Origin: an uncultured Lachnospiraceae bacterium
GTDB taxonomy: Bacteria; Bacillota; Clostridia; Lachnospirales; Lachnospiraceae
DNA length: 64,000 bases
Assembly (NCBI GenBank): GCA_910579395.1
Contig: CAJTUC010000017.1
Location: 19,072 to 83,071 of the forward strand
Direction of reading: 5' to 3'
The notes beneath the pieces were generated by a model. It ran no database searches, had not been told where the DNA came from, and saw only the letters and a list, made by a program, of their open reading frames with translations. Below are positions 57,530 to 64,000 of this stretch, piece by piece. Numbering within the stretch: the stretch's first letter is position 1; each line of letters starts with the position of its first letter. The translations under genes were made by a program, and so were the position numbers.

Positions 57530-59251
57530 TTACGCCTGGCTTCCGGCTCTTCCTGCGCTTTTCATTTGTTTCTTTTTCTCATACATACGGTCATCGGCCA
57601 TCTGGTATACTTTATCGATATTGTGTTCCTGCATACTGCAGGAAGCATAGCCATAGGCGATAGACATATTCAGATTTGTGATCTCCCGGTTTTTCCGCTC
57701 CACAGCGGCCTGAAACTGCGCAAGCAGTCTTGTGATTTCTTCATTTACGGTGGTATGGAGAATGGAAATGAATTCATCGCCGCCAATCCGCGCAACCATG
57801 CCATGTGCCTCAAAGGTTTCCTGAATGGCCTCCGCGGCGCTTTTGATCAGGATATCGCCTCTTGTATGTCCGTAAGTATCATTGGTCTTTTTCAGATCGT
57901 TTAAGTCGAAACAGATGATCGTATAGTTCAAATCTTCCGTTTCTCTGATCTTATTGATATATTCCATGCAGTACCGGCGGTTATGGATTTGTGTCAGTTC
58001 ATCGGTATAGGCGCTTTTCAAAAGAAAATTCCGTTCCGTTTCGTGCATCATCTTCTGTGTCAGACTGATATAGAAGGAGCAGATCAGGATTGCAATGAAG
58101 ATGACGACTCCGACGGATGCCACGCCGCGCAGTGTGAGCGGTGTGGAACCATGAAAGCGGCTGCTGCAGTAGCTGATCAGGTCATAGGAGACACATACAC
58201 CGATGATCAGCATGCCGATGAGGAGGAGCCGGTCTATGAGCTGACTGGATTTCAGATTCAAAATTTCTATAAAGAGAAAATAGACCAGATCGCAGACGAT
58301 GAATACCTGCATATAGGGCAGTGTTGCTGCGAGATGGACAATGTCCATGGCATGAAGGATGATCATACAGGCGGTGACAGCAGTCTGTATGATGAAAAGC
58401 GTCCGGTAACAGTATTGTAGAAATCTTTGTTTCAGTTTCCACACATCTTCCCGCATATAAATGAGCAGCGGAATCGGGGCGAGATAGAAAGAAAGATATT
58501 CTAATAGCGATACGGAATACAGTGGGATGGAGAAGATCAGGACTACATTATAATAGCACAGCGTCCACAGACCGATCAGGAGAGAAAAAATCGAAACGCA
58601 GAACAGTCTGATATATTTCAGGGAAAAGGCAAGGGCAAATACGGTAATTATCATGGCAACAAGGCCGAATATGAGCAGAAAACAGCCTGTAAACAGCGGA
58701 ATCCGGTTTTCCGTCATCAGGAGCCGGAAGGCATTTTCCCAGGGATAGATACGAAGAGAATCCAATTTGGAAAATACTTTTTCTTCTGTCTGATAGAGAT
58801 GAATCCTCAATGTTTTTCCGCAGTTTTCGTTCGGAAAGTTGATGAACTGGTAACCGCTGCCGACTGTTTTACCCTGTTCGACTCTGTCAAGACCGTATTC
58901 ATAGAACAGCTCATCATCGATATAGATTTGGATAGCGGATTGTCTGATATGTAAGCGGAGTGCACCGTCAGAAGCGCCAAGATCATCGGGGAGTTCCCGC
59001 TGCATGATGATCTCGCTGCCTTTTTTGAGGGTATCGAAGCGAAAGTCATTCAGAGAGACGTCGTAATAAATATCATCATCTATGCTGATCATCCAGGAAT
59101 CGTCCAATGAGATATATTGTGACATGACGGAAAGATCCTTTACGAGCAGTCTGTCTACCTGGGGCAGCCAGATCAGCGTGCTGATCAGCGCATAAAGAAT
59201 CCAAATTGTTCTGAGTAATGTTTTTGGAAGAGGTTTTTTTGGTTTTTTCAT
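57530..59251 (-). CDS. Membrane diguanylate cyclase with 7TM sensor region
   Basis: This 573-residue c-di-GMP synthase has one N-terminal helix (about 13-32), an extracytoplasmic beta-rich domain (residues 35-175: MSQYISLDDSWMISIDDDIY, LRLHIRQSAIQIYIDDELFY), seven membrane segments (about 182-405) in a 7TMR-DISM-like order, and a cytoplasmic GGDEF domain. The active loop is ARIGGDEF (near 490), preceded by DELTQIHNRRYCMEYINKI and CFDLNDLKKTNDTYGHTRGD, all intact. The inhibitory RxxD site is absent. It probably reads an extracellular carbohydrate or peptide. It is transcribed alone, divergent from the aldo/keto reductase gene. Confidence 0.93.
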   Translation of the reverse strand: MKKPKKPLPKTLLRTIWILYALISTLIWLPQVDRLLVKDLSVMSQYISLDDSWMISIDDDIYYDVSLNDFRFDTLKKGSEIIMQRELPDDLGASDGALRLHIRQSAIQIYIDDELFYEYGLDRVEQGKTVGSGYQFINFPNENCGKTLRIHLYQTEEKVFSKLDSLRIYPWENAFRLLMTENRIPLFTGCFLLIFGLVAMIITVFALAFSLKYIRLFCVSIFSLLIGLWTLCYYNVVLIFSIPLYSVSLLEYLSFYLAPIPLLIYMREDVWKLKQRFLQYCYRTLFIIQTAVTACMIILHAMDIVHLAATLPYMQVFIVCDLVYFLFIEILNLKSSQLIDRLLLIGMLIIGVCVSYDLISYCSSRFHGSTPLTLRGVASVGVVIFIAILICSFYISLTQKMMHETERNFLLKSAYTDELTQIHNRRYCMEYINKIRETEDLNYTIICFDLNDLKKTNDTYGHTRGDILIKSAAEAIQETFEAHGMVARIGGDEFISILHTTVNEEITRLLAQFQAAVERKNREITNLNMSIAYGYASCSMQEHNIDKVYQMADDRMYEKKKQMKSAGRAGSQA

Positions 59252-59293
59252 GCTTTTATTATAAATACAGGGAAGACGAATTGCAAGCAGGCA

Positions 59294-59322
59294 TTGACGA
59301 AAAAGCAGATATATGATATTTT
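59294..59322 (+). promoter_or_regulatory. Possible promoter of the aldo/keto reductase gene
   Basis: TTGACG (59294-59299) and TATTTT (59317-59322) are 17 bases apart; TATGAT at 59312 is a closer -10 match but badly spaced. It lies 43 bases before ATG 59365. Confidence 0.45.
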
Positions 59323-59364
59323 TAGGCTGATTATATAGGATTGAAGAAAGGTATGGTTATTGAG

Positions 59365-60492
59365 ATGGAAAGGTATTTTGGAGAAAGTACTCCGAAACTG
59401 GGGTTTGGTTTGATGCGCCTGCCCAAGGAGGAGTCAGGGAAGATCGATCTGGAGCAGACGAAAAAGATGGTGGACTTGTTTCTGGAGGCGGGGCAGACTT
59501 ATTTCGACACGGCTTATGTGTATGATGGCGGTGATTCGGAGCGGGCAGCCAAAGCGGCGCTCGTGGACAGATATCCGCGGGAAAGCTTTACGCTGGCGAC
59601 GAAACTGAATACCAATGTGGAAGGCTGTGATGAACAATCGGCAAAACAGCAGTTCTATACGAGTCTGGAGAGAACCGGTGCCGGATATTTCGATTATTAT
59701 CTGCTCCATGCTCTTCAGGCAAAAAATTATGAAAAATATGAGCGGTTCGGCATCTGGGATTTTGTAAAGGAGCAGAAAGAAAAGGGATTGATCAGGCATT
59801 GGGGGTTCTCTTTCCATGCGGGGCCGGAACTTTTGGAGGAACTTCTGACGGCGCATCCGGATGTGGAATTCGTTCAGCTTCAGATAAATTATGCGGACTG
59901 GGAAAACCCGGATGTTACGGCGAGAGCCAATTATGAGGTGGCGAGAAAGCATGGAAAATCAATCGTGGTGATGGAGCCCGTCAAGGGTGGAACGCTGGCA
60001 TCTCCGCCGGAAGCCGTACAGAATATTTTCCGAAGCGCGGATGAAAAGGCATCCATGGCATCCTGGGCAATCCGGTATGCGGCATCTTTGGACGGCATTC
60101 TGACGGTGCTGTCCGGCATGTCCAATGTGGAACAGATGATGGATAACCTTTCCTATATGAAGGATTTTAAGCCGCTTGGCCGGGAGGAGCTGCTGACGAT
60201 ACAAAGGGCGCAGGAAGCGATGAATGCGGTACAGATGATTCCGTGTACGGGCTGTCACTACTGTACGGCCGGATGTCCGAAGCAGATTCCGATTCCCGAA
60301 ATATTTGCGGCGAGAAACGAACAGCTGGTCAGAGGACAGCTTGAAAAGGGAGCGGCCGATTATGAGTCGGTGACTGCTCATGCCGGAGCGGCCTCTGACT
60401 GCATTGCCTGCGGCCAGTGTGAGAGGGCGTGTCCGCAGCAGATTCCAGTTATCCGGTGTCTGACGGAATGCGCGGAGGTATTCTGCAGATAG
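59365..60492 (+). CDS. Aldo/keto reductase with C-terminal 4Fe-4S ferredoxin domain
   Basis: This 375-residue oxidoreductase is a TIM-barrel AKR followed by a ferredoxin module. The catalytic set is FDTAYVYDGGDSE (Asp, Tyr; about residue 47), TLATKLNTN (Lys) and LLHALQAKN (His). YADWENPDVTARANYEVARK and VMEPVKGGTLASPP are typical of the iron-sulfur AKR group. The C-terminus has CTGCHYCTAGCP (about 293) and CIACGQCERACP (about 345), two Cys clusters for electron transfer. The physiological substrate is unknown. ATG 59365 (MERYFGES) fits the family start; the frame is open from TTG 59341. Confidence 0.93.
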   Translation: MERYFGESTPKLGFGLMRLPKEESGKIDLEQTKKMVDLFLEAGQTYFDTAYVYDGGDSERAAKAALVDRYPRESFTLATKLNTNVEGCDEQSAKQQFYTSLERTGAGYFDYYLLHALQAKNYEKYERFGIWDFVKEQKEKGLIRHWGFSFHAGPELLEELLTAHPDVEFVQLQINYADWENPDVTARANYEVARKHGKSIVVMEPVKGGTLASPPEAVQNIFRSADEKASMASWAIRYAASLDGILTVLSGMSNVEQMMDNLSYMKDFKPLGREELLTIQRAQEAMNAVQMIPCTGCHYCTAGCPKQIPIPEIFAARNEQLVRGQLEKGAADYESVTAHAGAASDCIACGQCERACPQQIPVIRCLTECAEVFCR

Positions 60493-60553
60493 TCCGTGAT
60501 CGTGACGGATGAAACCGCGGCCATCCCGCCGCGCCTCCGGCAGGCCGTATTTT

Positions 60554-61924
60554 CTATTTCGGTGTGGATACAGCGAGCTCCTTATGAAGTTTTAATGCCA
60601 TGGGCACGGTAACAGCGGCGGCGAGGACATCGGCGACGGGCTGAGCGTACAGGATACCCGGCAGCCCCCAGACCGTGGGTAAGAGCAGGATGATGGGGAT
60701 AAAACAGATTCCCTGCCTGCATGTGCCAAGAAAGAATCCTGCACGCCCTTTTCCCAATGCGAGAAAAAGGGAAGCGTATACCGTGTGAAAACCGAACAGC
60801 ATAAAGGACAGGCCGCCGGCTCTGAGTGAAGCGGTGCCTGTTCTTATCATTTCCGTATCGTTTTCGGTAAACTGTGAAAGGAAGGCGGTCGGAAAAACGG
60901 CGAGAATCAGGCCGTAAACGACACAGAATGCGGTTGACCAGAGAACGGATATTTTAATTGCCTGACGCAGGCGGTCATATTTTCGGGCACCGAAGCTGTA
61001 TCCGGCAATCGGCTGGAATCCCTTGAGAAAACCGAAAACGCTCAGACTTCCCATGGAAACAAATCTTGTAACGACGCCCATCGCGGCGATGACGGAGTCA
61101 CCATATGTTCTGGCCTGCGTATTGATGCAGGAAATGGACACGCTCGTTAAAATCTGAAAAACGAGGGTCGGAATACCTATCTTACATATCTCTGATAAGA
61201 TTTCCCCGGAAAAACAACAATCTTTCCATTGAAAACGAAATATGCTTCTGCGCGTCATGATAAAGTGCAGATAGACCAGGGTGGATACCAGTTGGGAGAT
61301 GGCAGTCGCTATGGCAGCCCCCGTAACATCAAGATGCAGTCCGTAAATGAACAGCGGGTCCAGTGCCGTGTTCAGAACAGCGCCTGCTATCAGGGCGCAC
61401 ATGGTCGTTTTGGCTGCGCCTTCGCTCGCTGCGATATTGTTCATTGCAACGTTAAAGATATTGAAGATGCAGGAGATGATATAAATGCGGGCGTACCGGA
61501 GCGCATAGGGAAGAATGCTCGCCGTAGCGCCGAGCAGCAGTAAAACGGGTTTCAGAAAGAGAATGGACAGAAAGATGAACAAAGCGCCAAGCAGTAAACT
61601 GCCATAAATGGCGGTGCTGGCCGTTTGCCCGGCTTTCTGCCGGTCTCCGTTTCCGAGCAGCCGCGATATGTACGAGGCTGCTCCGTTGCCAAAGAGCAGT
61701 CCCAGACCGACGATGACCTGTCCAAGCGGAAAGACGACGGAGATCGCGCCCATCTGACTTTCTCCCAGACCGCTTACAAAATAGGCATCCACAAGGTTGT
61801 AGAATGCGTTTACCAGCATTCCAGCCATTGTGGGTATTCCCATGGCGAGCAGCGCTTTGGGAATGGGAGCATTTCCTAAGAGTTCCGTTTTTTCTGTTTG
61901 TGAGATCCTGTTTTTGGTTTTCAT
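60554..61924 (-). CDS. MATE-family efflux transporter, MepA type, PadR-linked
   Basis: This 456-residue exporter has twelve helices and MepA-like features: APIPKALLAMGIPTMAGMLV, NAFYNLVDAYFVSGLGESQM, VGLGLLFGNGAASYISRLLG and GFLKGFQPIAGYSFGARKYD. MepA-type pumps expel cationic drugs. The start at complement 61924 is preceded by AAAGGAGG. The gene is divergent from a PadR regulator, and two identical 17-bp palindromes lie in the shared promoter region, so induction by a pump substrate through PadR is likely (inference). Its minus-strand promoter, TTGACT and TATTAT with 17-base spacing, contains one palindrome in the spacer. Confidence 0.94.
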   Translation of the reverse strand: MKTKNRISQTEKTELLGNAPIPKALLAMGIPTMAGMLVNAFYNLVDAYFVSGLGESQMGAISVVFPLGQVIVGLGLLFGNGAASYISRLLGNGDRQKAGQTASTAIYGSLLLGALFIFLSILFLKPVLLLLGATASILPYALRYARIYIISCIFNIFNVAMNNIAASEGAAKTTMCALIAGAVLNTALDPLFIYGLHLDVTGAAIATAISQLVSTLVYLHFIMTRRSIFRFQWKDCCFSGEILSEICKIGIPTLVFQILTSVSISCINTQARTYGDSVIAAMGVVTRFVSMGSLSVFGFLKGFQPIAGYSFGARKYDRLRQAIKISVLWSTAFCVVYGLILAVFPTAFLSQFTENDTEMIRTGTASLRAGGLSFMLFGFHTVYASLFLALGKGRAGFFLGTCRQGICFIPIILLLPTVWGLPGILYAQPVADVLAAAVTVPMALKLHKELAVSTPK

Positions 61925-61953
61925 AATAATCCTCCTTTTAATATAATTTATAA

Positions 61954-61970
61954 TACTATAATTTATAGTA
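61954..61970. promoter_or_regulatory. PadR operator 1 (17-bp palindrome)
   Basis: TACTATAATTTATAGTA is a perfect inverted repeat with 8-bp arms around a central T. It lies 30 bases upstream of the MATE start codon and just before the padR -35 box. Confidence 0.8.
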
Positions 61971-61971
61971 A

Positions 61972-62000
61972 TTGAAAAGCATAGAATATAATACTATAAT
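61972..62000 (+). promoter_or_regulatory. Promoter of the padR gene
   Basis: TTGAAA (61972-61977) and TATAAT (61995-62000) have a 17-base spacer. The -10 lies inside operator 2, so repressor binding would block polymerase. Transcription would start just before the structured repeat at 62017. Confidence 0.7.
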
Positions 62001-62016
62001 TTATAGTAATAGTCAA
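61988..62016 (-). promoter_or_regulatory. Promoter of the MATE gene (minus strand)
   Basis: On the minus strand TTGACT (62016-62011) and TATTAT (61993-61988) are 17 bases apart. Operator 2 fills the spacer, and operator 1 lies downstream in the leader. Confidence 0.68.
61992..62008. promoter_or_regulatory. PadR operator 2 (17-bp palindrome)
   Basis: This is an exact second copy of TACTATAATTTATAGTA, 38 bp from the first. It overlaps the padR -10 and the spacer of the divergent MATE promoter, so it controls both genes. Confidence 0.82.
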
Positions 62017-62143
62017 GTGTGAGAAGAAGTTCTAAAAGACCAACACGCCTGACGGTGTGGTGTCAGAGGACGCTTCGTCAAGAACTTCTACGGTTCGCGG
62101 AGCGAACCTTTCTCACACGGAAGAATGCCCTGGCGATTCTTCC
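62017..62143 (+). repeat. Structured repeat, family 2, copy E, in the padR 5' UTR
   Basis: The outer stem GTGTGAGAA/TTCTCACAC (62017-62118) encloses AAGTTCT/AGAACTT with an internal hairpin region, and GGTTCGC-GGA-GCGAACC. A second hairpin follows, GGAAGAAT...ATTCTTCC (62119-62143). The inner parts match copy D at 54372 while the outer stem has changed on both strands (GGGCG/CGCCC there, GTGTG/CACAC here). It ends 50 bases before the padR start. Confidence 0.9.
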
Positions 62144-62193
62144 AAGATTTTTTAGACAGTTTGTGCCGGAGTGAAATGAAAAAGGAGAAAAGT

Positions 62194-62706
62194 ATGTCGG
62201 CAATCGATCTTATTGTATTGGGAATGTTAAAGCAGGAGCCTTTAAGCGCATATGATATGCAGAAGCAGGTAGAGTACAGGAATGTTTCCCGCTGGGTAAA
62301 AATCAGTACACCATCCATTTATAAAAAGGTGATTCAACTTGAAGAGAAAGGGCTGGTAGAGAGTCATACAAAAAAAGAAGGGAAGATGCCTGAAAAGACG
62401 ATCTACTCTATCACGGCCAAAGGAGCGCAGGAATTTGAACGGCTGATGCTCGCGATTGCGGAGGAACCGATTCATATTTTTCTGGACTTCAATGCGGTCA
62501 TCGTCAATCTGCAGAGTCTGCCCGAGGAACAGCAAAGATTGTGTCTTGAAAAAATTAGAAAGAACGTCATGGATATGAAAGGCGAACTGGAAGAAAATAT
62601 CCGGCAGAAAGAGCATGTTCCGACGATTCCGGCAGCGGGTATGGCAGTGCTGCGCCAACAGTATATGCTGATACAGGCTGTCGAGGCGTGGCTGGAATCG
62701 CTGTGA
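62194..62706 (+). CDS. PadR-family transcriptional regulator
   Basis: This 170-residue regulator has a PadR winged helix (residues 1-85: SAIDLIVLGMLKQEPLSAYD, STPSIYKKVIQLEEKGLVES, EKTIYSITAKGAQEFERL) and a C-terminal helical dimerisation domain of the Vir_act_alpha_C type. PadR repressors often control drug pumps and release DNA when the drug binds. ATG 62194 follows AAGGAG; a longer frame to 62125 covers the structured repeat. It is divergent from the MATE gene with two shared palindromic operators, indicating autoregulation as well as control of the pump. Confidence 0.92.
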   Translation: MSAIDLIVLGMLKQEPLSAYDMQKQVEYRNVSRWVKISTPSIYKKVIQLEEKGLVESHTKKEGKMPEKTIYSITAKGAQEFERLMLAIAEEPIHIFLDFNAVIVNLQSLPEEQQRLCLEKIRKNVMDMKGELEENIRQKEHVPTIPAAGMAVLRQQYMLIQAVEAWLESL

Positions 62707-62784
62707 AACGGCTGCTGTGGGTAAGTGCGGGCGGAATCACTGTGAAACGGCGGCTGAGGCGGGCGGAATCACCGGAAACAGCCG
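62694..62784 (+). repeat. Imperfect GGAATC repeats at the end of padR
   Basis: GGAATCGCTGTGAAACGGC at the padR 3' end recurs as GGAATCACTGTGAAACGGC 39 bases later (62733), and a third shorter form begins at 62765. GCGGCTG and CAGCCGC can pair across the region. It sits between convergent genes and could end transcription, though no T-run is present. Confidence 0.55.
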
Positions 62785-63366
62785 CTATGGAAGCTGCGAC
62801 CTGACAATTTCGTAGATATCTTTTCCGGCCTTTTTCTCAAAATAATGTTTCAGCTCCATGTTCTTATCCCATTTCGACTGCGGATAGGAGCCGTAGCGCC
62901 TGCGGACGTCGTTCATGCGGTCTTCCATATCGACGACGCCTTCTGCAGCGGCCAGCGCGTCGCACAACTGAATCAATCTGTCATAATCGTCGAAGGTGGT
63001 CTGCGCCAATGCCTGTCGGAGTTCTTTCGTTTCCGCTTCGGTGATATCGAACTTGCCGATATAGCATTCGAGTGTTCCTTCGCAGAAGGAATGAGTCAGG
63101 CAGATCCGTGCCGCTTCATCGTATCCGAGGCGGAGCATATATTTCCAGCCGTCATAGACGTGACCGAGATGGCGCACGCCGAATTTCCGGCCGATATCGT
63201 GTAACAGACCCAATATATAAGCTTTTTCGGAATCCATATCGTGACAGGCAAGCGCAATTTTCTCCGCGCACTGTGCAGTCACAAGACTGTGACGGCCCCA
63301 TGGACCGGGATTGCACTGTTCTGCTTCTTTCAGAAGCTCTGCGGCTTCGATTTGCGATGGTAACAT
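62785..63366 (-). CDS. HD-domain phosphohydrolase
   Basis: This 193-residue metal-dependent hydrolase of the HD superfamily has the metal ligands spread over GRHSLVTAQCAEKIALACHD (first His), GLLHDIGRKFG (the HD pair, about residue 55), RICLTHSFCEG and IQLCDALAAAEG (final Asp). The substrate is probably a nucleotide or phosphoester; small stand-alone HD proteins of this kind are widespread and mostly uncharacterised. AGGAT lies before the start at complement 63366. It is a single minus-strand gene, and its upstream 205 bases hold AT-rich promoter-like sequence but no other gene I can support. Confidence 0.87.
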   Translation of the reverse strand: MLPSQIEAAELLKEAEQCNPGPWGRHSLVTAQCAEKIALACHDMDSEKAYILGLLHDIGRKFGVRHLGHVYDGWKYMLRLGYDEAARICLTHSFCEGTLECYIGKFDITEAETKELRQALAQTTFDDYDRLIQLCDALAAAEGVVDMEDRMNDVRRRYGSYPQSKWDKNMELKHYFEKKAGKDIYEIVRSQLP

Positions 63367-63571
63367 CGAGATATCCTCCGTTTATTCCCGCGGGCATTGA
63401 GTCAAGCAGCCGTGCTTGCAGCGGGGTTTTTGACTGAAGTTTTTTGTTGGGGAAATGGATCCTGTGGGAGCCGTCTTACAGAAGCGGCTTCCAATGAAAA
63501 CATTTTTGCTATTTTAGCATTTTATTCCGGGGGATGCAAGTTTTAAAAATATTGAGACAGGAGAAAAGTGG

Positions 63572-63631
63572 ATGAACATACAGGAATTTTGGGATGCCGT
63601 ATTGAAACACGGTAGTTTGACAGTTGAATAA
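63572..63631 (+). pseudogene. Truncated SnoaL/NTF2-like gene start, cut by an insertion sequence
   Basis: ATG 63572 has GGAG upstream and encodes MNIQEFWDAVLKH, which I recall as the usual opening of small Clostridial NTF2/SnoaL-like proteins. It then loses similarity (GSLTVE) and stops at TAA 63629-63631. An IS1634-type transposase gene follows at once. The most economical reading is insertion of the element near 63611. The rest of the gene would lie beyond the window. Confidence 0.5.
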
Positions 63632-63644
63632 AAGAAAAATTCTT

Positions 63645-63672
63645 GCAGGCCTGATAAAGCCTGTATTTTTTT
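63645..63672 (+). terminator. Terminator-like hairpin at the IS left end
   Basis: CAGGC and GCCTG pair across an 8-nt loop and are followed by TATTTTTTT. It would stop transcripts entering the element from outside, a common IS feature. Confidence 0.65.
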
Positions 63673-63715
63673 GTCAAATTTTCTTTTATTTTATGTGGCT
63701 ATTTGTACGTATTTG

Positions 63716-63724
63716 TGCTATAAT
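63716..63724 (+). promoter_or_regulatory. Extended -10 promoter of the transposase gene
   Basis: TGCTATAAT lies 23 bases before the transposase ATG. No -35 is evident. Confidence 0.55.
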
Positions 63725-63746
63725 AGAGGCATGGAGGATATGCCTT

Positions 63747-64000
63747 ATGAAACTAACTTGTGCCGGATCTAAAAAATCGCCTACTTATTATGTTCAGAAA
63801 TCTGTCCGTATTGGAACCAAAACAACTACCAAAACTGTTGAACGTCTTGGCAGCATTGAAGAACTCAAAGCCAGATGTGGTGATATGGATCCCATTGAAT
63901 GGGCAAAAGAATATACAAAAAAATTGACCTTAGCAGAAAAAGGATCAAAGCAGGGAATTCTTCTCAAATATTCCGCGTCCATGCTTATTGATAAAAATGT
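63747..64000 (+). CDS. IS1634-family transposase, N-terminal fragment
   Basis: The frame from ATG 63747, with GGAGG nine bases upstream, stays open to the window edge (84 codons). It reads MKLTCAGSKKSPTYYVQKSV, RIGTKTTTKTVERLGSIEEL and MDPIEWAKEYTKKLTLAEKG. This is the characteristic start of IS1634/IS1549-type DDE transposases (SxR.GKxTTKTVE.LG, DPIxWAKEY). The catalytic DDE core would lie outside the window. The element is oriented away from the truncated small gene. Confidence 0.85.
   Translation, partial: MKLTCAGSKKSPTYYVQKSVRIGTKTTTKTVERLGSIEELKARCGDMDPIEWAKEYTKKLTLAEKGSKQGILLKYSASMLIDKN

Larger units (their letters stand above)
63611..64000 (+). mobile_element. Left end of an IS1634-type insertion sequence
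   Basis: The boundary is inferred from where the preceding small gene loses similarity. The segment holds a terminator-like hairpin, an extended -10 promoter and the transposase N-terminus, and runs off the window. Base use is more AT-rich than the flanking genes. The terminal inverted repeat cannot be confirmed without the other end. Confidence 0.6.

Noticed and set aside
62017..62143. The padR leader structure as a known riboswitch
   Set aside because: It matches the repeat at 54372 instead and shows no known aptamer core.

Overview
The window looks like chromosomal DNA of a gut-type Clostridia, most likely a Lachnospiraceae member (inferred from gene content, not from a search). The basis is strong Shine-Dalgarno sites, an infC-rpmI-rplT operon with an AUU-started infC, a tRNA gene without encoded CCA, plant-glycan glycosidases (GH67, GH2, GH28), a LplB/YtcP-type sugar ABC importer, BlaI/BlaR-like and LytTR/DUF3021 regulators, and DUF1540, SEC-C and C_GCAxxG_C_C proteins.

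Layout. 1-5.1 kb: the end of a GH67 alpha-glucuronidase, a lipoprotein-dependent oligosaccharide importer (two permeases plus a binding protein whose frame breaks in a G10 tract) and a ROK-type regulator, together a xylan/aldouronate uptake locus. 5.1-12.2 kb: MATE pump, AraC regulator, a LytTR-DUF3021-ABC exporter operon containing an unusual 35-bp repeat ladder, TetR, CPBP protease. 12.2-20.1 kb: beta-mannosidase, NERD-HRDC protein and four co-directional proteins of unknown function. 20.1-24.5 kb: a membrane-anchored protein facing a BlaI/BlaR-like pair across twin 17-bp dyads. 24.6-32.2 kb: GH28 pectinase, FucO-like alcohol dehydrogenase, radical SAM protein, SNF2 helicase. 32.6-39.6 kb: SEC-C, CAP and redox proteins, thrS, GT39-like membrane protein, DUF1540, lipoprotein. 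39.8-44.9 kb: infC-rpmI-rplT with its leader, pepD, thioesterase, EAL protein, tRNA-Pro. 44.9-54.4 kb: MATE, DegV, chemoreceptor, alanine symporter, TrkA (frameshifted) and TrkH. 54.6-63.4 kb: nucleoid-associated protein, DUF2974 hydrolase, glutamine-amidotransferase hydrolase, diguanylate cyclase, aldo/keto reductase, divergent MATE/PadR pair, HD hydrolase. 63.6-64 kb: an IS1634-type element that appears to have cut a small gene.

The most unusual content is non-coding. Five loci carry long imperfect hairpins of one apparent superfamily. Three (26240, 32244, 39650) have a conserved core of about 105 bp inside arms of 38-48 bp; the arms differ between copies but stay complementary within each. 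Two (54372, 62017) form a second subfamily sharing a CTACGG...CGC-GGA-GCG submotif. Four of the five start 0-17 nt after a stop codon and the fifth lies in the padR 5' UTR. The second oddity is the ladder of translationally coupled 11-12-codon mini-ORFs at 8818-8957.

Three genes (binding protein, trkA and the 20077-21122 gene) look broken by a one-base change in a homopolymer. Sequence error is a real alternative to biology there.
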